NCBI GenBank assembly: GCA_910575565.1
Contig: CAJTFL010000009.1
Coordinates: 1,197 to 65,196 of the forward strand
Length of the DNA stretch: 64,000 nucleotides
Direction of reading: 5' to 3'
From: Lachnospiraceae bacterium
Lineage (GTDB): Bacteria > Bacillota > Clostridia > Lachnospirales > Lachnospiraceae
Shown here piece by piece: positions 8,906 through 18,157 of this stretch. The notes beneath the pieces were generated by a model. That model saw nothing but the letters and a program-made list of their open reading frames with translations. It did no database searches and was not told where the DNA came from. The stretch's first letter is position 1. Every line of letters begins with the position of its first letter. A program made the position numbers and the translations under genes.

Positions 8906-9559
8906 ATGAGATTTTTTGTGGATACTGCAAATGTAGAGGATATTCGGAAAGCAAATGACATGGGGGTTATCTGCGGTGTCACCACCAATCCGTCCCTGAT
9001 TGCCAAGGAAGGCCGGGATTTCAATGAGGTGATCAAAGAGATCACGTCCATCGTAGACGGCCCCATCAGCGGCGAGGTAAAGGCGACTACCACCGATGCG
9101 GAAGGGATGATCAAGGAAGGCCGGGAGATCGCTGCCATCCATCCCAATATGGTGGTAAAGATCCCCATGACCGTGGAAGGCTTAAAGGCCGTTAAGGTTC
9201 TGTCGGCAGAGGGCGTAAAGACGAATGTTACCTTGATCTTTACCGCGGCCCAGGCGCTTTTGGCGGCAAGGGCAGGGGCGACCTATGTTTCCCCCTTCTT
9301 AGGCAGGCTGGATGATATTTCCATGTCAGGGGTTGCCTTGATTGAGGAGATTGCGGAGATTTTCCAGGTTCATGGGATTGAGACGGAGATTATCGCAGCC
9401 AGCATCCGTCATGCCATCCATGTGGTGGAGTGCGCTAAGGCCGGGGCGGACATTGCCACGGTTCCCTATAAGGTAATCGAGCAGATGACGAAACATCCCC
9501 TGACTGCCGCCGGGATTGAGAAATTCCAGGCAGATTACAAGGCAGTGTTCGGGGAATAA
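8906..9559 (+). CDS. tal: Transaldolase (small, decameric subfamily)
   Basis: 217 residues, typical of the short transaldolase / fructose-6-phosphate aldolase-like subfamily. It begins [14 protein letters not shown] and has GVTTNPSL (about 27-34) and the Schiff-base lysine region VVKIPMT (about 82-88). It transfers dihydroxyacetone units between sugar phosphates and completes the pentose phosphate shunt begun by tkt. I chose the ATG at 8906, because GGAGG at 8896-8900 gives proper spacing. It is the last gene of the pentose operon. Confidence 0.95.
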   Translation: MRFFVDTANVEDIRKANDMGVICGVTTNPSLIAKEGRDFNEVIKEITSIVDGPISGEVKATTTDAEGMIKEGREIAAIHPNMVVKIPMTVEGLKAVKVLSAEGVKTNVTLIFTAAQALLAARAGATYVSPFLGRLDDISMSGVALIEEIAEIFQVHGIETEIIAASIRHAIHVVECAKAGADIATVPYKVIEQMTKHPLTAAGIEKFQADYKAVFGE

Positions 9560-9783
9560 TCCGGCGGCGTGCTGACTGACGCTTAATCTGGCATCATACC
9601 AGTATGACGGGCAGAAAAAGGGACTGGATATTTGGCATATTTTGCTGAGTACCGGTTCCTTTAGCTGTTTTAGGAGGATTATATTTCCAGTGATTTAGCC
9701 GATAAATTCATTATAAGCGGCTGCCTCTTTCAGGCGGCAGGAAACGGTTAACGATTGTTTTGGGAAAAGAAAGGGAGTATGTA

Positions 9784-10116
9784 ATGATGAGGATCAAGAA
9801 AATGGCGGCAAGGAAAATGGCGGCTTTAGGGATGGCCGGGCTTATGGCTATGGCTTTTTGCTCACCGGCATGGGCTCATGGACATGGGCATCACCGGGGG
9901 GCAGGCCAGGCCGTGGCAAGCACCCAGGCCGCGGCGGGAAGCCAGGGGGATCAGTGCCCGGTGTGCACTGTTGAAGGCTGCGCAGAGGCCGGAAGGCATT
10001 ACCATGACGGCACGATTTACTGCGGATATGCCCACAGCAACGGGTATTGTGACGGTTCCTGCGGGGACGTTATAGGGAATTGCTATAACAATCACCGTCA
10101 CGGTTGCCATTATTAA
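9784..10116 (+). CDS. Small secreted His/Cys-rich protein
   Basis: About 110 residues. A positively charged start (MMRIKKMAARK) is followed by a hydrophobic stretch ending AFCSPAWA-H, a clear signal peptide with cleavage after AWA. The mature part is rich in His (HGHGHH right after cleavage, HRHGCHY at the end) and has eight to nine Cys in patterns such as CPVC, CDGSC. This suggests binding of a transition metal outside the membrane or a disulfide-rich fold. I do not recognise a family. The start follows AAGGGA by about eight bases. It stands alone between transaldolase and glgC. Confidence 0.7.
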   Translation: MMRIKKMAARKMAALGMAGLMAMAFCSPAWAHGHGHHRGAGQAVASTQAAAGSQGDQCPVCTVEGCAEAGRHYHDGTIYCGYAHSNGYCDGSCGDVIGNCYNNHRHGCHY

Positions 10117-10165
10117 CAAAAAAATGAAAAAAACGTACAAAAGACTGTTATTTTTTTACGGTTTA

Positions 10166-10174
10166 TGATATAAT
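10166..10174 (+). promoter_or_regulatory. Extended -10 promoter of glgCD
   Basis: TGATATAAT, an extended -10 (TG-N-TATAAT), lies 39 bases before the glgC start. The -35 position 17 bases upstream (TGTTAT at 10146-10151) is poor, which fits an extended -10 promoter. The region is very AT-rich. Confidence 0.7.
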
Positions 10175-10212
10175 CTTACAAAGAAATTAATAAACCAATA
10201 GGGGGCAATATT

Positions 10213-11418
10213 ATGGCAAAAGAGATGATTGCAATGCTTCTTGCCGGCGGCCAGGGTTCGCGTTTATACGCCCTGACCCAGAAGCTGGCAAAACCTGCAG
10301 TTCCTTTTGGCGGGAAATACCGTATCATTGATTTCCCGTTATCAAACTGCGTAAATTCTGGCATCGACACGGTAGGGATTTTGACCCAGTACCAGCCGCT
10401 GGTGTTAAATGAGTATATCGGCAATGGGCAGCCTTGGGATTTGGACCGTCTTCACGGCGGCGTCCATGTGCTTCCGCCTTACCAGCAGGCATCCGGTTCT
10501 GACTGGTATAAGGGGACGGCTAATGCGATTTACCAGAACCTTTCTTTTATTGAGCGTTATAACCCTCAGTATGTGATTATCCTTTCCGGGGATCAGATCT
10601 GCAAGCAGGATTACAGTGATTTTCTCCGCTTCCACAAGGAAAAGGGCGCGGAGTTCAGCGTTGCGGTCATGGAGGTTCCGTGGGAGGAGGCTTCCCGCTT
10701 CGGCCTGATGGTAGCCGATGAAAACGACAAGATTACCGAGTTCCAGGAGAAGCCGAAGAATCCCAAGTCAAACCTGGCTTCCATGGGCATTTATATCTTC
10801 AACTGGGATATCTTAAAGAAGTATTTGATCGAGGATGAGGAAGATCCCAATTCTGAGAATGATTTTGGCAACAATATTATCCCCAACCTTCTCCGTGATC
10901 AGCGGAATATGTACGCATACCACTTTAACGGGTACTGGAAGGATGTGGGAACTATCTCTTCCCTCTGGGAAGCGAATATGGAAGTGCTGGATCCGGAGCA
11001 CAGCGGGATCAACTTGTTCGATGAAAACTGGAAGATCTACAGCCGGAACAGCGGCATGACCGGGCATCGGATCAGTGCGGACGCGGTGGTTGAGAATGCC
11101 ATGATCACGGACGGCTGCCGGATTGCCGGTGAGGTTAAGCATTCCATCCTCTTTGCAGGCGTGCAGGTGGAAAAGGGAGCCGTGGTGGAAGATGCCGTAG
11201 TGATGGGCGGCACGGTGATCAAAGCCGGTGCGGTGGTGAAGCATTGTATCGTGGCGGAGAATGCGGTGATTGGCGAAGGCGCTATAGTGGGCGCTATGCC
11301 TACGGATACGGAAAAGGGCGTAGCGACCGTAGGGCCTGGGGTTTATATCGGGGAGAATGCCAAGATTGGCCCCAATGCCATGGTTTATAATAATGTAAAA
11401 GGTGGTGAAGTACAATGA
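10213..11418 (+). CDS. glgC: Glucose-1-phosphate adenylyltransferase, catalytic subunit
   Basis: 401 residues. It makes ADP-glucose from ATP and glucose 1-phosphate, the committed step of glycogen synthesis. Nucleotide-binding motif GGQGSRL (12-18), then [13 protein letters not shown] and DFPLSNC; the catalytic region includes [10 protein letters not shown]. The C-terminal third is a left-handed beta-helix of hexapeptide repeats ([18 protein letters not shown]), where allosteric effectors bind. It overlaps glgD by four bases (ATGA), so the two are translationally coupled. No glycogen synthase gene follows in the window. Confidence 0.97.
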   Translation: MAKEMIAMLLAGGQGSRLYALTQKLAKPAVPFGGKYRIIDFPLSNCVNSGIDTVGILTQYQPLVLNEYIGNGQPWDLDRLHGGVHVLPPYQQASGSDWYKGTANAIYQNLSFIERYNPQYVIILSGDQICKQDYSDFLRFHKEKGAEFSVAVMEVPWEEASRFGLMVADENDKITEFQEKPKNPKSNLASMGIYIFNWDILKKYLIEDEEDPNSENDFGNNIIPNLLRDQRNMYAYHFNGYWKDVGTISSLWEANMEVLDPEHSGINLFDENWKIYSRNSGMTGHRISADAVVENAMITDGCRIAGEVKHSILFAGVQVEKGAVVEDAVVMGGTVIKAGAVVKHCIVAENAVIGEGAIVGAMPTDTEKGVATVGPGVYIGENAKIGPNAMVYNNVKGGEVQ

Positions 11419-12557
11419 TTAATTCTAACGTAAATGCACTGGGCATTATCTTCCCAAACAGCTACGACAGTTTGGTTCCGGAACTGGTTACAGAGCGTTC
11501 GATGGCTTCCATTCCTTTTGCAGGCCGTTATCGTATGGTTGATTTTTGTCTTTCCAGCATGGTAAACTGCGGGATTGACAATATTTCCCTGATTGTCCGC
11601 AAGAATTACCATTCCCTGATGGATCATTTAGGCTCTGGCCGTGAGTGGGATCTGACCAGGAAAAACGGCGGGTTAAATATTGTGCCTCCTTTTGCGGAAA
11701 AGTCGGTAAAGGTATATGACGGCCGTGTTGAGGCCCTGGCCAGCATCCTTACCTTCTTGAAATCCCAGCGGGAAAAGTATGTGGTGATGTCCGATACGAA
11801 CATCGCGGTTAATTTTGATTTTAACGCCTTTATCGATGCCCATATCGCCAGCGGCGCTGACGTGACCATGGTTTATGCCCAGCAGGAGATCCCGGAGGCT
11901 CTCCTTCAGGTTCCCACGGAAAGCCGGGATATGTATTATACCCTGGATCTGGAAGAGGACAGGGTTAGGCGGATTCGGATTAACAGCAAGGATACGGGCG
12001 TAAAGAACTTAGGGCTAAATATTTTCGTGCTGGAGAGGAAGCTTTTGATCGATCAGATCAGCACGGCTTATATCCATGGGTATATTTATTTTGAGCGGGA
12101 TGTGCTGGCTCATAAGCTGGATAAGCTGGATGTGCGTGCTTACAAGTACGAGGGATATTATGCCAGAATCAGCAATATGAAGAGCTACTTCGATGAGAAT
12201 ATGAAGCTCCTGGATGATGAGAACCTGGACGGCCTTTTCGGCGGGAACCCGATTTATACCAAGATCCGTGACGATAACCCCACCAGGTACATAGCCGGGG
12301 CCAGTGCGAAAAATACCATGACAGCGGACGGCTGCGTCATCGAGGGTGAAGTGGAAAACTGCATCCTGTTCAGGGGCGTTCGCATCGGCAAGGGCGCAAA
12401 GGTGAAAAACTGCGTCCTGATGCAGGATACCGTGGTAGAAGAGGGCGCGAATATTGAGTATGTGATTACCGATAAGAAAGTGACCATTACTGCCGGCAAG
12501 GAAGTGAAGGGCAGCGACAGCTACCAGGTATTTGTGGCAAAGAATAAAGTGGTATAG
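11415..12557 (+). CDS. glgD: GlgD, regulatory partner of GlgC
   Basis: 380 residues, homologous along its length to GlgC. The GGxGSRL nucleotide loop is lost: the equivalent region reads [15 protein letters not shown]. The fold around [16 protein letters not shown] is kept. This is the hallmark of GlgD, the non-catalytic subunit that forms a heterotetramer with GlgC in Firmicutes and modulates it. The hexapeptide-repeat C-terminus is present ([18 protein letters not shown]). Its start overlaps the glgC stop. Confidence 0.95.
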   Translation: MINSNVNALGIIFPNSYDSLVPELVTERSMASIPFAGRYRMVDFCLSSMVNCGIDNISLIVRKNYHSLMDHLGSGREWDLTRKNGGLNIVPPFAEKSVKVYDGRVEALASILTFLKSQREKYVVMSDTNIAVNFDFNAFIDAHIASGADVTMVYAQQEIPEALLQVPTESRDMYYTLDLEEDRVRRIRINSKDTGVKNLGLNIFVLERKLLIDQISTAYIHGYIYFERDVLAHKLDKLDVRAYKYEGYYARISNMKSYFDENMKLLDDENLDGLFGGNPIYTKIRDDNPTRYIAGASAKNTMTADGCVIEGEVENCILFRGVRIGKGAKVKNCVLMQDTVVEEGANIEYVITDKKVTITAGKEVKGSDSYQVFVAKNKVV

Positions 12558-12627
12558 GGGTAACTAATCAAGGCAGTACAGTAGGCAGTTACGCAAGGAT
12601 TGCATTTTCAGGATAAAGCAAAGAGGG

Positions 12628-12728
12628 GGCTGCCGCAAAACAGCAGATTTCCACAATATATAGGTTGGATATTTCCGCAGATTCCGCCAGATATTGTGAA
12701 AGCGCCAAGTTTTGCGGCAGCCTTTTTT
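12628..12728 (+). terminator. Terminator after glgD with a very large loop
   Basis: GGCTGCCGCAAAAC (12628-12641) pairs perfectly with GTTTTGCGGCAGCC (12709-12722) and is followed by six T. The 67-base loop itself contains an inverted repeat (CCACAATAT/ATATTGTG). The 13-base stem core is the same as in the terminator at 14384. Confidence 0.85.
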
Positions 12729-12858
12729 ATCGCAGCGGTTTGCGTTTTCTTCATCGTAATGGTTTGCGTCTTTTTCGTTGCCGATGAAAGCTGCTGAAAA
12801 TTGACCAGGACGGTGGGATTTTGCTGATTTTACTGATTTTTAGAAAGGAGAGAAGAGG

Positions 12859-13389
12859 ATGGATGACAGGGAACTGATTCGGGCAGCGTTGCAGGCCAGG
12901 AGGCGGGCGTACAGCCCGTATTCACGGTTTCAGGTAGGGGCTGCGCTTTTGGCGGTCAGCGGCAAGGTTTATACCGGGTGCAATATTGAGAATGCCGCTT
13001 ATTCCCCATCCAACTGCGCTGAACGAACCGCTTTTTTTAAGGCGGTCAGCGACGGCGTTTATGACTTTGCGGCTATTGCCATCGCAGGGGGAGATAAGGA
13101 TGCGAGGGATTTGGAGATTTGCTCCCCCTGCGGCGTGTGCCGCCAGGTGATGATGGAATTTTGCAGCCCGAAAACTTTTCGGATCCTGTTGGCGAAGTCG
13201 GAGGATGAGTATGAAGCCTTTACCTTGGGTGAGCTTCTTCCTTTGGGGTTTGGCTCTGGGAACCTGGGCATATCCGGCAAAGGGGCCGGGGATCCTGGTC
13301 TGGCGGGATTAAGCGGATCCGGTGAAGGCGACGAAGAATATGTGCCGGATAGTATTAAGGGGCCAGAAAGGGGGCAGGGCCATGATTGA
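12859..13389 (+). CDS. cdd: Cytidine deaminase with an unusual C-terminal tail
   Basis: The first ~130 residues are a complete cytidine deaminase (pyrimidine salvage, cytidine to uridine). It has the substrate motif GCNIENAAY, the catalytic CAERTA (zinc Cys plus Glu) and the second zinc motif SPCGVCRQ. An AAAGGAG site precedes the ATG. Normal family length is about 130-140, but this protein has about 45 extra residues rich in Gly, Ser and acidic residues (GFGSGNLGISGKGAGD onward). The tail overlaps the start of the adenosine deaminase gene by eight bases, so it may be a neutral extension that keeps coupling. Confidence 0.93.
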   Translation: MDDRELIRAALQARRRAYSPYSRFQVGAALLAVSGKVYTGCNIENAAYSPSNCAERTAFFKAVSDGVYDFAAIAIAGGDKDARDLEICSPCGVCRQVMMEFCSPKTFRILLAKSEDEYEAFTLGELLPLGFGSGNLGISGKGAGDPGLAGLSGSGEGDEEYVPDSIKGPERGQGHD

Positions 13390-14362
13390 CCTTCACCTCC
13401 ATCTGGACGGTTCCCTGCCGCCAGAGCTTTTTTTTAAGCTGGCGGCGATGGAAGGGGTAGGGCTGCCTGCAGGGGATGTTGACGGGCTGCTGCCCTACCT
13501 TACCGCGCCAAGGGACTGTAAAAGCTTAAATGAATTCCTGGAAAAATTTGCTCTCCCTGTTTCCTGCTTGCAGTCGGAGGAGACGCTGTTTGAGGCGGCC
13601 AGGGGGCTGGCTAAGGAGCTGGGGCGGGAAGGGCTGGTTTACGCGGAGGTTCGTTTTGCCCCCCAGCTTCACCGGCAAAAGGGGCTGACCCAAAGGCAGG
13701 CCATCCAGGCCGTTATCCGTGGATTGGAAAAGGGCAGGGAGGGCACGTCCCTTAAGACGGGACTGATCCTCTGCTGTATGCGGGGGCGGGATAACCGGGA
13801 AGAGAACCTGGAAACCGCTGCCCAGGCGGCAGCGCTTTTAGGAGCCGGGGTGTGCGGCCTGGATCTGGCGGGGGCGGAGGCGCTGTATCCTACCAGGGAT
13901 TTTGAGGAGCTTTTCTGCAAGGCCAGAAAGGAGAATATTCCTTTTACCATCCATGCAGGGGAAGCCGACGGCCCGGACAGCATCAGGGCAGCGTTATCCT
14001 TTGGGGCGAGGCGGATTGGCCACGGGGTTCGTGTGACGGAGGATAAGGCGCTGCTGGAGGAGGTGATCCGCAAACAGGTTACGCTGGAAATGTGCGTCAC
14101 CAGCAACCTGCAGACGAAGGCAGTCCGGGAAGGCAGGGAGCATCCTGCCCTTTGGCTTTTGCGCCAGGGAGCCGCGGTTACGATCAATACCGATGATATG
14201 ACGGTGTGCAAGACGACGATAAGCGAGGAGCTTAAATGGCTGCGCAGCATGGGGATGACCCGGGAAGAGGAGAGGAAGCTGTGGGAAAATGCCCTGAAAG
14301 GGGCATTTTTGCCGGAAGAAGAGAAGGAGGCTTTGGGGAGGGAGGTGCGCCTGCGTTTGTAG
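13382..14362 (+). CDS. add: Adenosine deaminase
   Basis: 326 residues. It deaminates adenosine or deoxyadenosine to inosine. Zinc and catalytic motifs: DLHLHLDGSL (3-12), TIHAGEADG with the catalytic Glu, RIGHGVRV, and the late ITINTDD-type motif (here TINTDDMTV). I start it at the ATG inside the end of cdd, preceded by AAGGGGGCA. In-frame codons upstream of it read as unrelated sequence. Together with cdd it forms a two-gene nucleoside salvage operon. Confidence 0.95.
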   Translation: MIDLHLHLDGSLPPELFFKLAAMEGVGLPAGDVDGLLPYLTAPRDCKSLNEFLEKFALPVSCLQSEETLFEAARGLAKELGREGLVYAEVRFAPQLHRQKGLTQRQAIQAVIRGLEKGREGTSLKTGLILCCMRGRDNREENLETAAQAAALLGAGVCGLDLAGAEALYPTRDFEELFCKARKENIPFTIHAGEADGPDSIRAALSFGARRIGHGVRVTEDKALLEEVIRKQVTLEMCVTSNLQTKAVREGREHPALWLLRQGAAVTINTDDMTVCKTTISEELKWLRSMGMTREEERKLWENALKGAFLPEEEKEALGREVRLRL

Positions 14363-14383
14363 AGTGCTGCCAGAGGAAAAAAG

Positions 14384-14414
14384 GGCTGCCGCAAAATTTT
14401 GCGGCAGCCTTTTT
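14384..14414. terminator. Bidirectional terminator between add and the PBP gene
   Basis: A perfect 26-base palindrome: GGCTGCCGCAAAA (14384-14396) next to TTTTGCGGCAGCC (14397-14409). T-runs follow on both strands. It lies where two convergent genes meet and would stop both. Confidence 0.93.
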
Positions 14415-17118
14415 ACCGCTGCCCCGGCCCCCGCGAGTCAGGCAGAGGGGTCTGGGGCACGTATCCCGGCCCCAGGTGGGGGTTAACGGTAGGCTCCGGG
14501 GAAGGCGGCGAGCTTCCGCCTTCCGGCTGGGAAGGCTCGTTTTCCATGGGGGGGATGATGGTGGAAATCCCGTTATGGATAGTGCAGTCGCCGGGAATTC
14601 CAAATACGGAATCATCCGTTTCCGACAGTTCGTTCTGGGGCAGGGCTATGCATACCTTGGTCTGCTTATCCGGGCAGAAAGCCGTGGGCTTTTGGCCGGA
14701 AGCGGAGCATACGGTAACGACTACGTGCTTGTCGCAGACTTCCGTGGGCACGGTTCCTTTGGCAAAATATTCCGTGTAGGTAGCGTTCCCCCTTGGGTCA
14801 TGGTCGCATACGCCGTTTACGGCAAGCTTGCCGGATTTGCGGCAGATAACGGCAGTTTCGATGCTGGCAGGGACGGGAAAGCCCGGATCCGGAAGGCCTT
14901 CATGGACACGCTCCATGATTTTGCGCCAGATATCCTTGTGGAAGGAAGTGCTCTCTAATTTCTGGTTATTGTCGCAGCCGCCCCATACCCCTGCGGTGTA
15001 ATAAGGGGTAAAGCCCACAAACCAGATATCATTGTTAGAGGTGGTCGTGCCGCTTTTCCCGGAGCAGGACATATTGGAGAGGGCTGCCCGGGTGCTGGTG
15101 GAATTTACGCTGATCCCCGGCCGTGCAAATTTCCGGTTGCTCTGCATGGACGCGGACATGGCGTCGGTTAAGAGGAAGGCGGTGGAGTCCTTTAAGGCAC
15201 GGCGGTTGACGGGCGCGGCCTGGAGAAGGACTTTTCCGTTGTGATCCTCGATCCGGGTGAAAAATTGAGGCGATAAATAAGTGCCGTTATTGGCGATGGT
15301 GGCGAAGGCCGTGGTTAAATCCAGGTTGGTCACGCCGTCAGTCAGCCCGCCAAGGGCGGTGGCCGCGTTTAAGTCATTGTTGGTTAAGGTGGTGATGCCC
15401 ATATTCCTGGCGTACTCTACCCCAAGCTGTGGCATTACCGTATCCATCAGGCAGCGGACGGCTACAATATTCATGGAATAGACAATGCCGTCCCGGATGC
15501 TGGAATACCCTAAAAACCCTTGGCTCCACCAGTTACGGAAGCTTTTTTTCTCCACGGTGTAGGGGCCGTCGTAATAAACTGTCCCCAAGGTGGCTCCGCA
15601 GGCATCCAGCGCCGGGGCAAAGGAAGAGATCACCTTAAAGGTGGAGCCAGGCTGCCTGGGGGTATTGGTGGCCCGATTTAAGGTAAGGCTGGCCGTCTTT
15701 TCCCCCCGCCCCCCGCATATGGCTTTTACCTGTCCGGTGGACTGCTCCATCAGCACGAAGGATAGCTGGGGCTGGAGCACGTATTGGATATGCTCTGCCA
15801 GTATGGTGTCGGATTCCGTAAGCAGATAACCTTTAAACTGTTCTATATCGGCATCGGCGGCTTCCTTTGAAGGATACAGCCCGTTAAACTGGTCGCGTAG
15901 CACGGTTTTATGGTAGTTTTCCAGGTTGCCCTCGGAAAAATGCTGGGTGGTTCCGTCGCTGTGGGTAACGGAAAGCCGGTATTCTACCGAATACTTTGCC
16001 GTGTCATAGTTTTCCGGGTTATTGACTTCCTCATCCACAATGGCCTGGATCTGAGGATCCTGGGTGGTATGGATGGAAAGGCCGCCGCCGTACAGCAGGT
16101 TATGGGCCTGGGTTTCGGTGTACCCAAGCTGGGTCACTAAGGCTTCCATCACCTGGCTTACCAATTCATCGGTAAAGTAGCTGTAGGGGGAAGAAGCGTC
16201 CCGGGTAATCAAGTCTACATTTTGGATCCGGTCATACACATCATCTGCCAGGGCTTCCTCCTGCTTATCCTTGGAGATAAGCCCCTGCTCATACATATAT
16301 TGGAGGATAACCTTCCGCTTTTCTTCATTCCGTTCCCGGCCGGAGATGGGGTTTAAGTGGGCGGGGTTTTGGGTAATGCCTGCGATAACGGCACATTCCG
16401 ATAAGGTTAAGTCGGACACATCCTTGTTGAAATACCGCCTGGCGGCTACTTTAACGCCCAAGGTGTTATTGCCCAAATTGATGGTATTCAAGTAATCCGT
16501 AATAATCTGCTCTTTGGCGGCCCGTGTGCTTCCAAGCATCTCCGTTAAGGTCAGCTCCAGCTTGACGGCTAAATACTGCTCCTGGAATTTCCTTTCCAGC
16601 CGTGCGCCCAGGCTGGTCTCCCGCCCGCCTTCAAAGACATTGTTTTTGATCAGCTGCTGGGTCAGGGTGGAACCGCCCCCGGCGTAATCGTCAGTCAAAA
16701 GGCCTACCGCCGCACGGGCGATGGAGCGCAAGTCAATGCCGTTATGGCTCCAGAAACGGGAATCCTCGATGGCTACAAAGGCGTCAAGAAGCTCCTGGGG
16801 CAGCTCTTCAAAGGTGGCTGCCTCCCGGTTTGAGCCGGACATGACCAGGGTGTCTGTTAAGTTCCCCTGGCTGTCGTAGACCTTGGTGGCAAAATTGCTG
16901 GGGCCAAAGCTTAAGGGATCCACGTCCGGGGCAGAATCAATGATCCCCTTTACAATCCCTGCCCCGATGCCGAAACCAGTCAGCAGAAGGAAAAGCAGCG
17001 CCGCAAAGAAAAGCTTAAACAGATTTAAAAACAGCCGGCTGGCGTACTTGCGGCTTCGGGAATGGGAATTTTTAATTTTCTGCTGGGTGGCAGCCATCCC
17101 GTAATGGTATGAATTCAT
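14413..17118 (-). CDS. Class A penicillin-binding protein (PBP1A-type)
   Basis: 901 residues. It polymerises and cross-links peptidoglycan at the outer face of the membrane. A cytoplasmic Lys/Arg-rich tail is followed by one membrane span (about 32-57). The transglycosylase domain has the catalytic glutamate in AIEDSRFWSHNG (E118) and GGSTLTQQLIKN. The transpeptidase domain has the nucleophile S492 in PGSTFK, YSMN, and KSGTTT (K688). The last ~60 residues are Pro/Ser/Glu-rich. Near the C-terminus are paired cysteines (AVICRKSGKLAVNGVC), as in PASTA-less Clostridial PBP1. Start set by AAAGGAGG eight bases upstream. Confidence 0.96.
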   Translation of the reverse strand: MNSYHYGMAATQQKIKNSHSRSRKYASRLFLNLFKLFFAALLFLLLTGFGIGAGIVKGIIDSAPDVDPLSFGPSNFATKVYDSQGNLTDTLVMSGSNREAATFEELPQELLDAFVAIEDSRFWSHNGIDLRSIARAAVGLLTDDYAGGGSTLTQQLIKNNVFEGGRETSLGARLERKFQEQYLAVKLELTLTEMLGSTRAAKEQIITDYLNTINLGNNTLGVKVAARRYFNKDVSDLTLSECAVIAGITQNPAHLNPISGRERNEEKRKVILQYMYEQGLISKDKQEEALADDVYDRIQNVDLITRDASSPYSYFTDELVSQVMEALVTQLGYTETQAHNLLYGGGLSIHTTQDPQIQAIVDEEVNNPENYDTAKYSVEYRLSVTHSDGTTQHFSEGNLENYHKTVLRDQFNGLYPSKEAADADIEQFKGYLLTESDTILAEHIQYVLQPQLSFVLMEQSTGQVKAICGGRGEKTASLTLNRATNTPRQPGSTFKVISSFAPALDACGATLGTVYYDGPYTVEKKSFRNWWSQGFLGYSSIRDGIVYSMNIVAVRCLMDTVMPQLGVEYARNMGITTLTNNDLNAATALGGLTDGVTNLDLTTAFATIANNGTYLSPQFFTRIEDHNGKVLLQAAPVNRRALKDSTAFLLTDAMSASMQSNRKFARPGISVNSTSTRAALSNMSCSGKSGTTTSNNDIWFVGFTPYYTAGVWGGCDNNQKLESTSFHKDIWRKIMERVHEGLPDPGFPVPASIETAVICRKSGKLAVNGVCDHDPRGNATYTEYFAKGTVPTEVCDKHVVVTVCSASGQKPTAFCPDKQTKVCIALPQNELSETDDSVFGIPGDCTIHNGISTIIPPMENEPSQPEGGSSPPSPEPTVNPHLGPGYVPQTPLPDSRGPGQR

Positions 17119-17152
17119 GAAAAAAACCTCCTTTTGGCATGCCTTATTGAGT

Positions 17153-17181
17153 AGTATACCAAAAATTTACGTTCAATTCAA
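17153..17181 (-). promoter_or_regulatory. Promoter of the PBP gene
   Basis: On the minus strand: TTGAAT (17176-17181), 17 bases, TATACT (17153-17158), 35 bases before the start codon. Confidence 0.75.
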
Positions 17182-17281
17182 TTCATATTCAAATTTGTAA
17201 GGATTAAAGGAAATGCCGGCTTTTATGTGACTGCGTTTACCGGCGCAGGTGAACGTAAACGGTAACGCTTGCTTTTTCCCG

Positions 17282-17305
17282 TTCACTTTGGTAAACTAAA
17301 GTGAA
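17282..17305. promoter_or_regulatory. Palindromic site upstream of the YigZ gene
   Basis: TTCACTTT, eight bases, AAAGTGAA: perfect 8-bp arms about 90 bases before the YigZ start. No T-run follows, so an operator is more likely than a terminator. The protein that would bind it is unknown. Confidence 0.45.
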
Positions 17306-17394
17306 GCTAAGGCGGCGGAAAAGAAAATGGCCGGGGATGGAAATCGGATGAAGGAAAATGCTGCCGCCAATCGTTACGGTAATAGGAGGAAATT

Positions 17395-18054
17395 ATGCCG
17401 GAGCCATATCGAATTTGCTATCAGGGAGGCCAGGGAGAGATTACGGAGAAGAAATCTCGTTTTATCGCTGCGGTCCGCCCGGTAAAGACAGAGGCGGAAG
17501 CGGCCGCGTTTATTGAAGAGATAAGGAAAACCTATTGGGATGCCAGGCATAACTGCTACGCGTATATCTGCAAAAATGGCCAGGACGGCCATCCCCAGAT
17601 GAAGTGCAGCGATGATGGGGAACCCAGCCAGACGGCAGGGCGGCCTATGCTGGACGTTTTGCTGGGGGAGGGGATCTGGGATGTGTGCGTGGTCGTGACC
17701 CGATATTTCGGAGGAACCCTTCTGGGCACAGGCGGGCTTGTGCGGGCTTATTCCCAGGCAGTGAAGGAAGGGCTTAAAAACAGCAGGATCCTGGAGAAGC
17801 TTCCCGGGAGGAAGCTTACCTTTACGGTGGATTATACGGCCGTGGGAAAGCTGCAGTATCTGGCAGGGAAGATGGGGCTTGTGACACTGGACTGCGTTTA
17901 TACGGATAAAGTGGAGATGGTGCTTTTGGCTCCCGAAGGACAGGAAGAAGAGGTGCTTAAGAAGGTGGCGGAAGCTACCGGCGGGACGGCAAATGCCCAG
18001 TGCTCCGATCCGATTTTCTATGCCTTGGACGGGAAAGAAACAATACTTTTTTAA
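17395..18054 (+). CDS. YigZ/IMPACT family protein
   Basis: 219 residues, the usual length. The N-terminal IMPACT-type (UPF0029) domain shows EITEKKSRFIAAVRPV, RHNCYAYI, CSDDGEPSQTAGRPML and VVVTRYFGGTLLGTGGLVRA; the last ~70 residues are the ferredoxin-like domain of unknown function (DUF1949). The family is related to eukaryotic IMPACT and is associated with translation and stress, without a settled biochemical role. An AATAGGAGG site precedes the ATG. It is followed by the translational GTPase TypA with its own promoter. Confidence 0.92.
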   Translation: MPEPYRICYQGGQGEITEKKSRFIAAVRPVKTEAEAAAFIEEIRKTYWDARHNCYAYICKNGQDGHPQMKCSDDGEPSQTAGRPMLDVLLGEGIWDVCVVVTRYFGGTLLGTGGLVRAYSQAVKEGLKNSRILEKLPGRKLTFTVDYTAVGKLQYLAGKMGLVTLDCVYTDKVEMVLLAPEGQEEEVLKKVAEATGGTANAQCSDPIFYALDGKETILF

Positions 18055-18061
18055 AATTCCC

Positions 18062-18090
18062 TTGAAAACCTGTGATTTGGATGCTATATT
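18062..18090 (+). promoter_or_regulatory. Promoter of typA
   Basis: TTGAAA (18062-18067), 17 bases, TATATT (18085-18090), 67 bases before the typA start. Confidence 0.75.
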
Positions 18091-18157
18091 TATGGATGTT
18101 TTATACTGGCGAGTATATAATTCACGAAAATGACAGAGATAAGAAAGAAGAATCAGG

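Noticed and set aside
10813..11415. 200-codon minus-strand frame opposite glgC
   Set aside because: Antisense shadow of a clear glgC; His-rich composition comes from reading Met/Val/Val codons backward.
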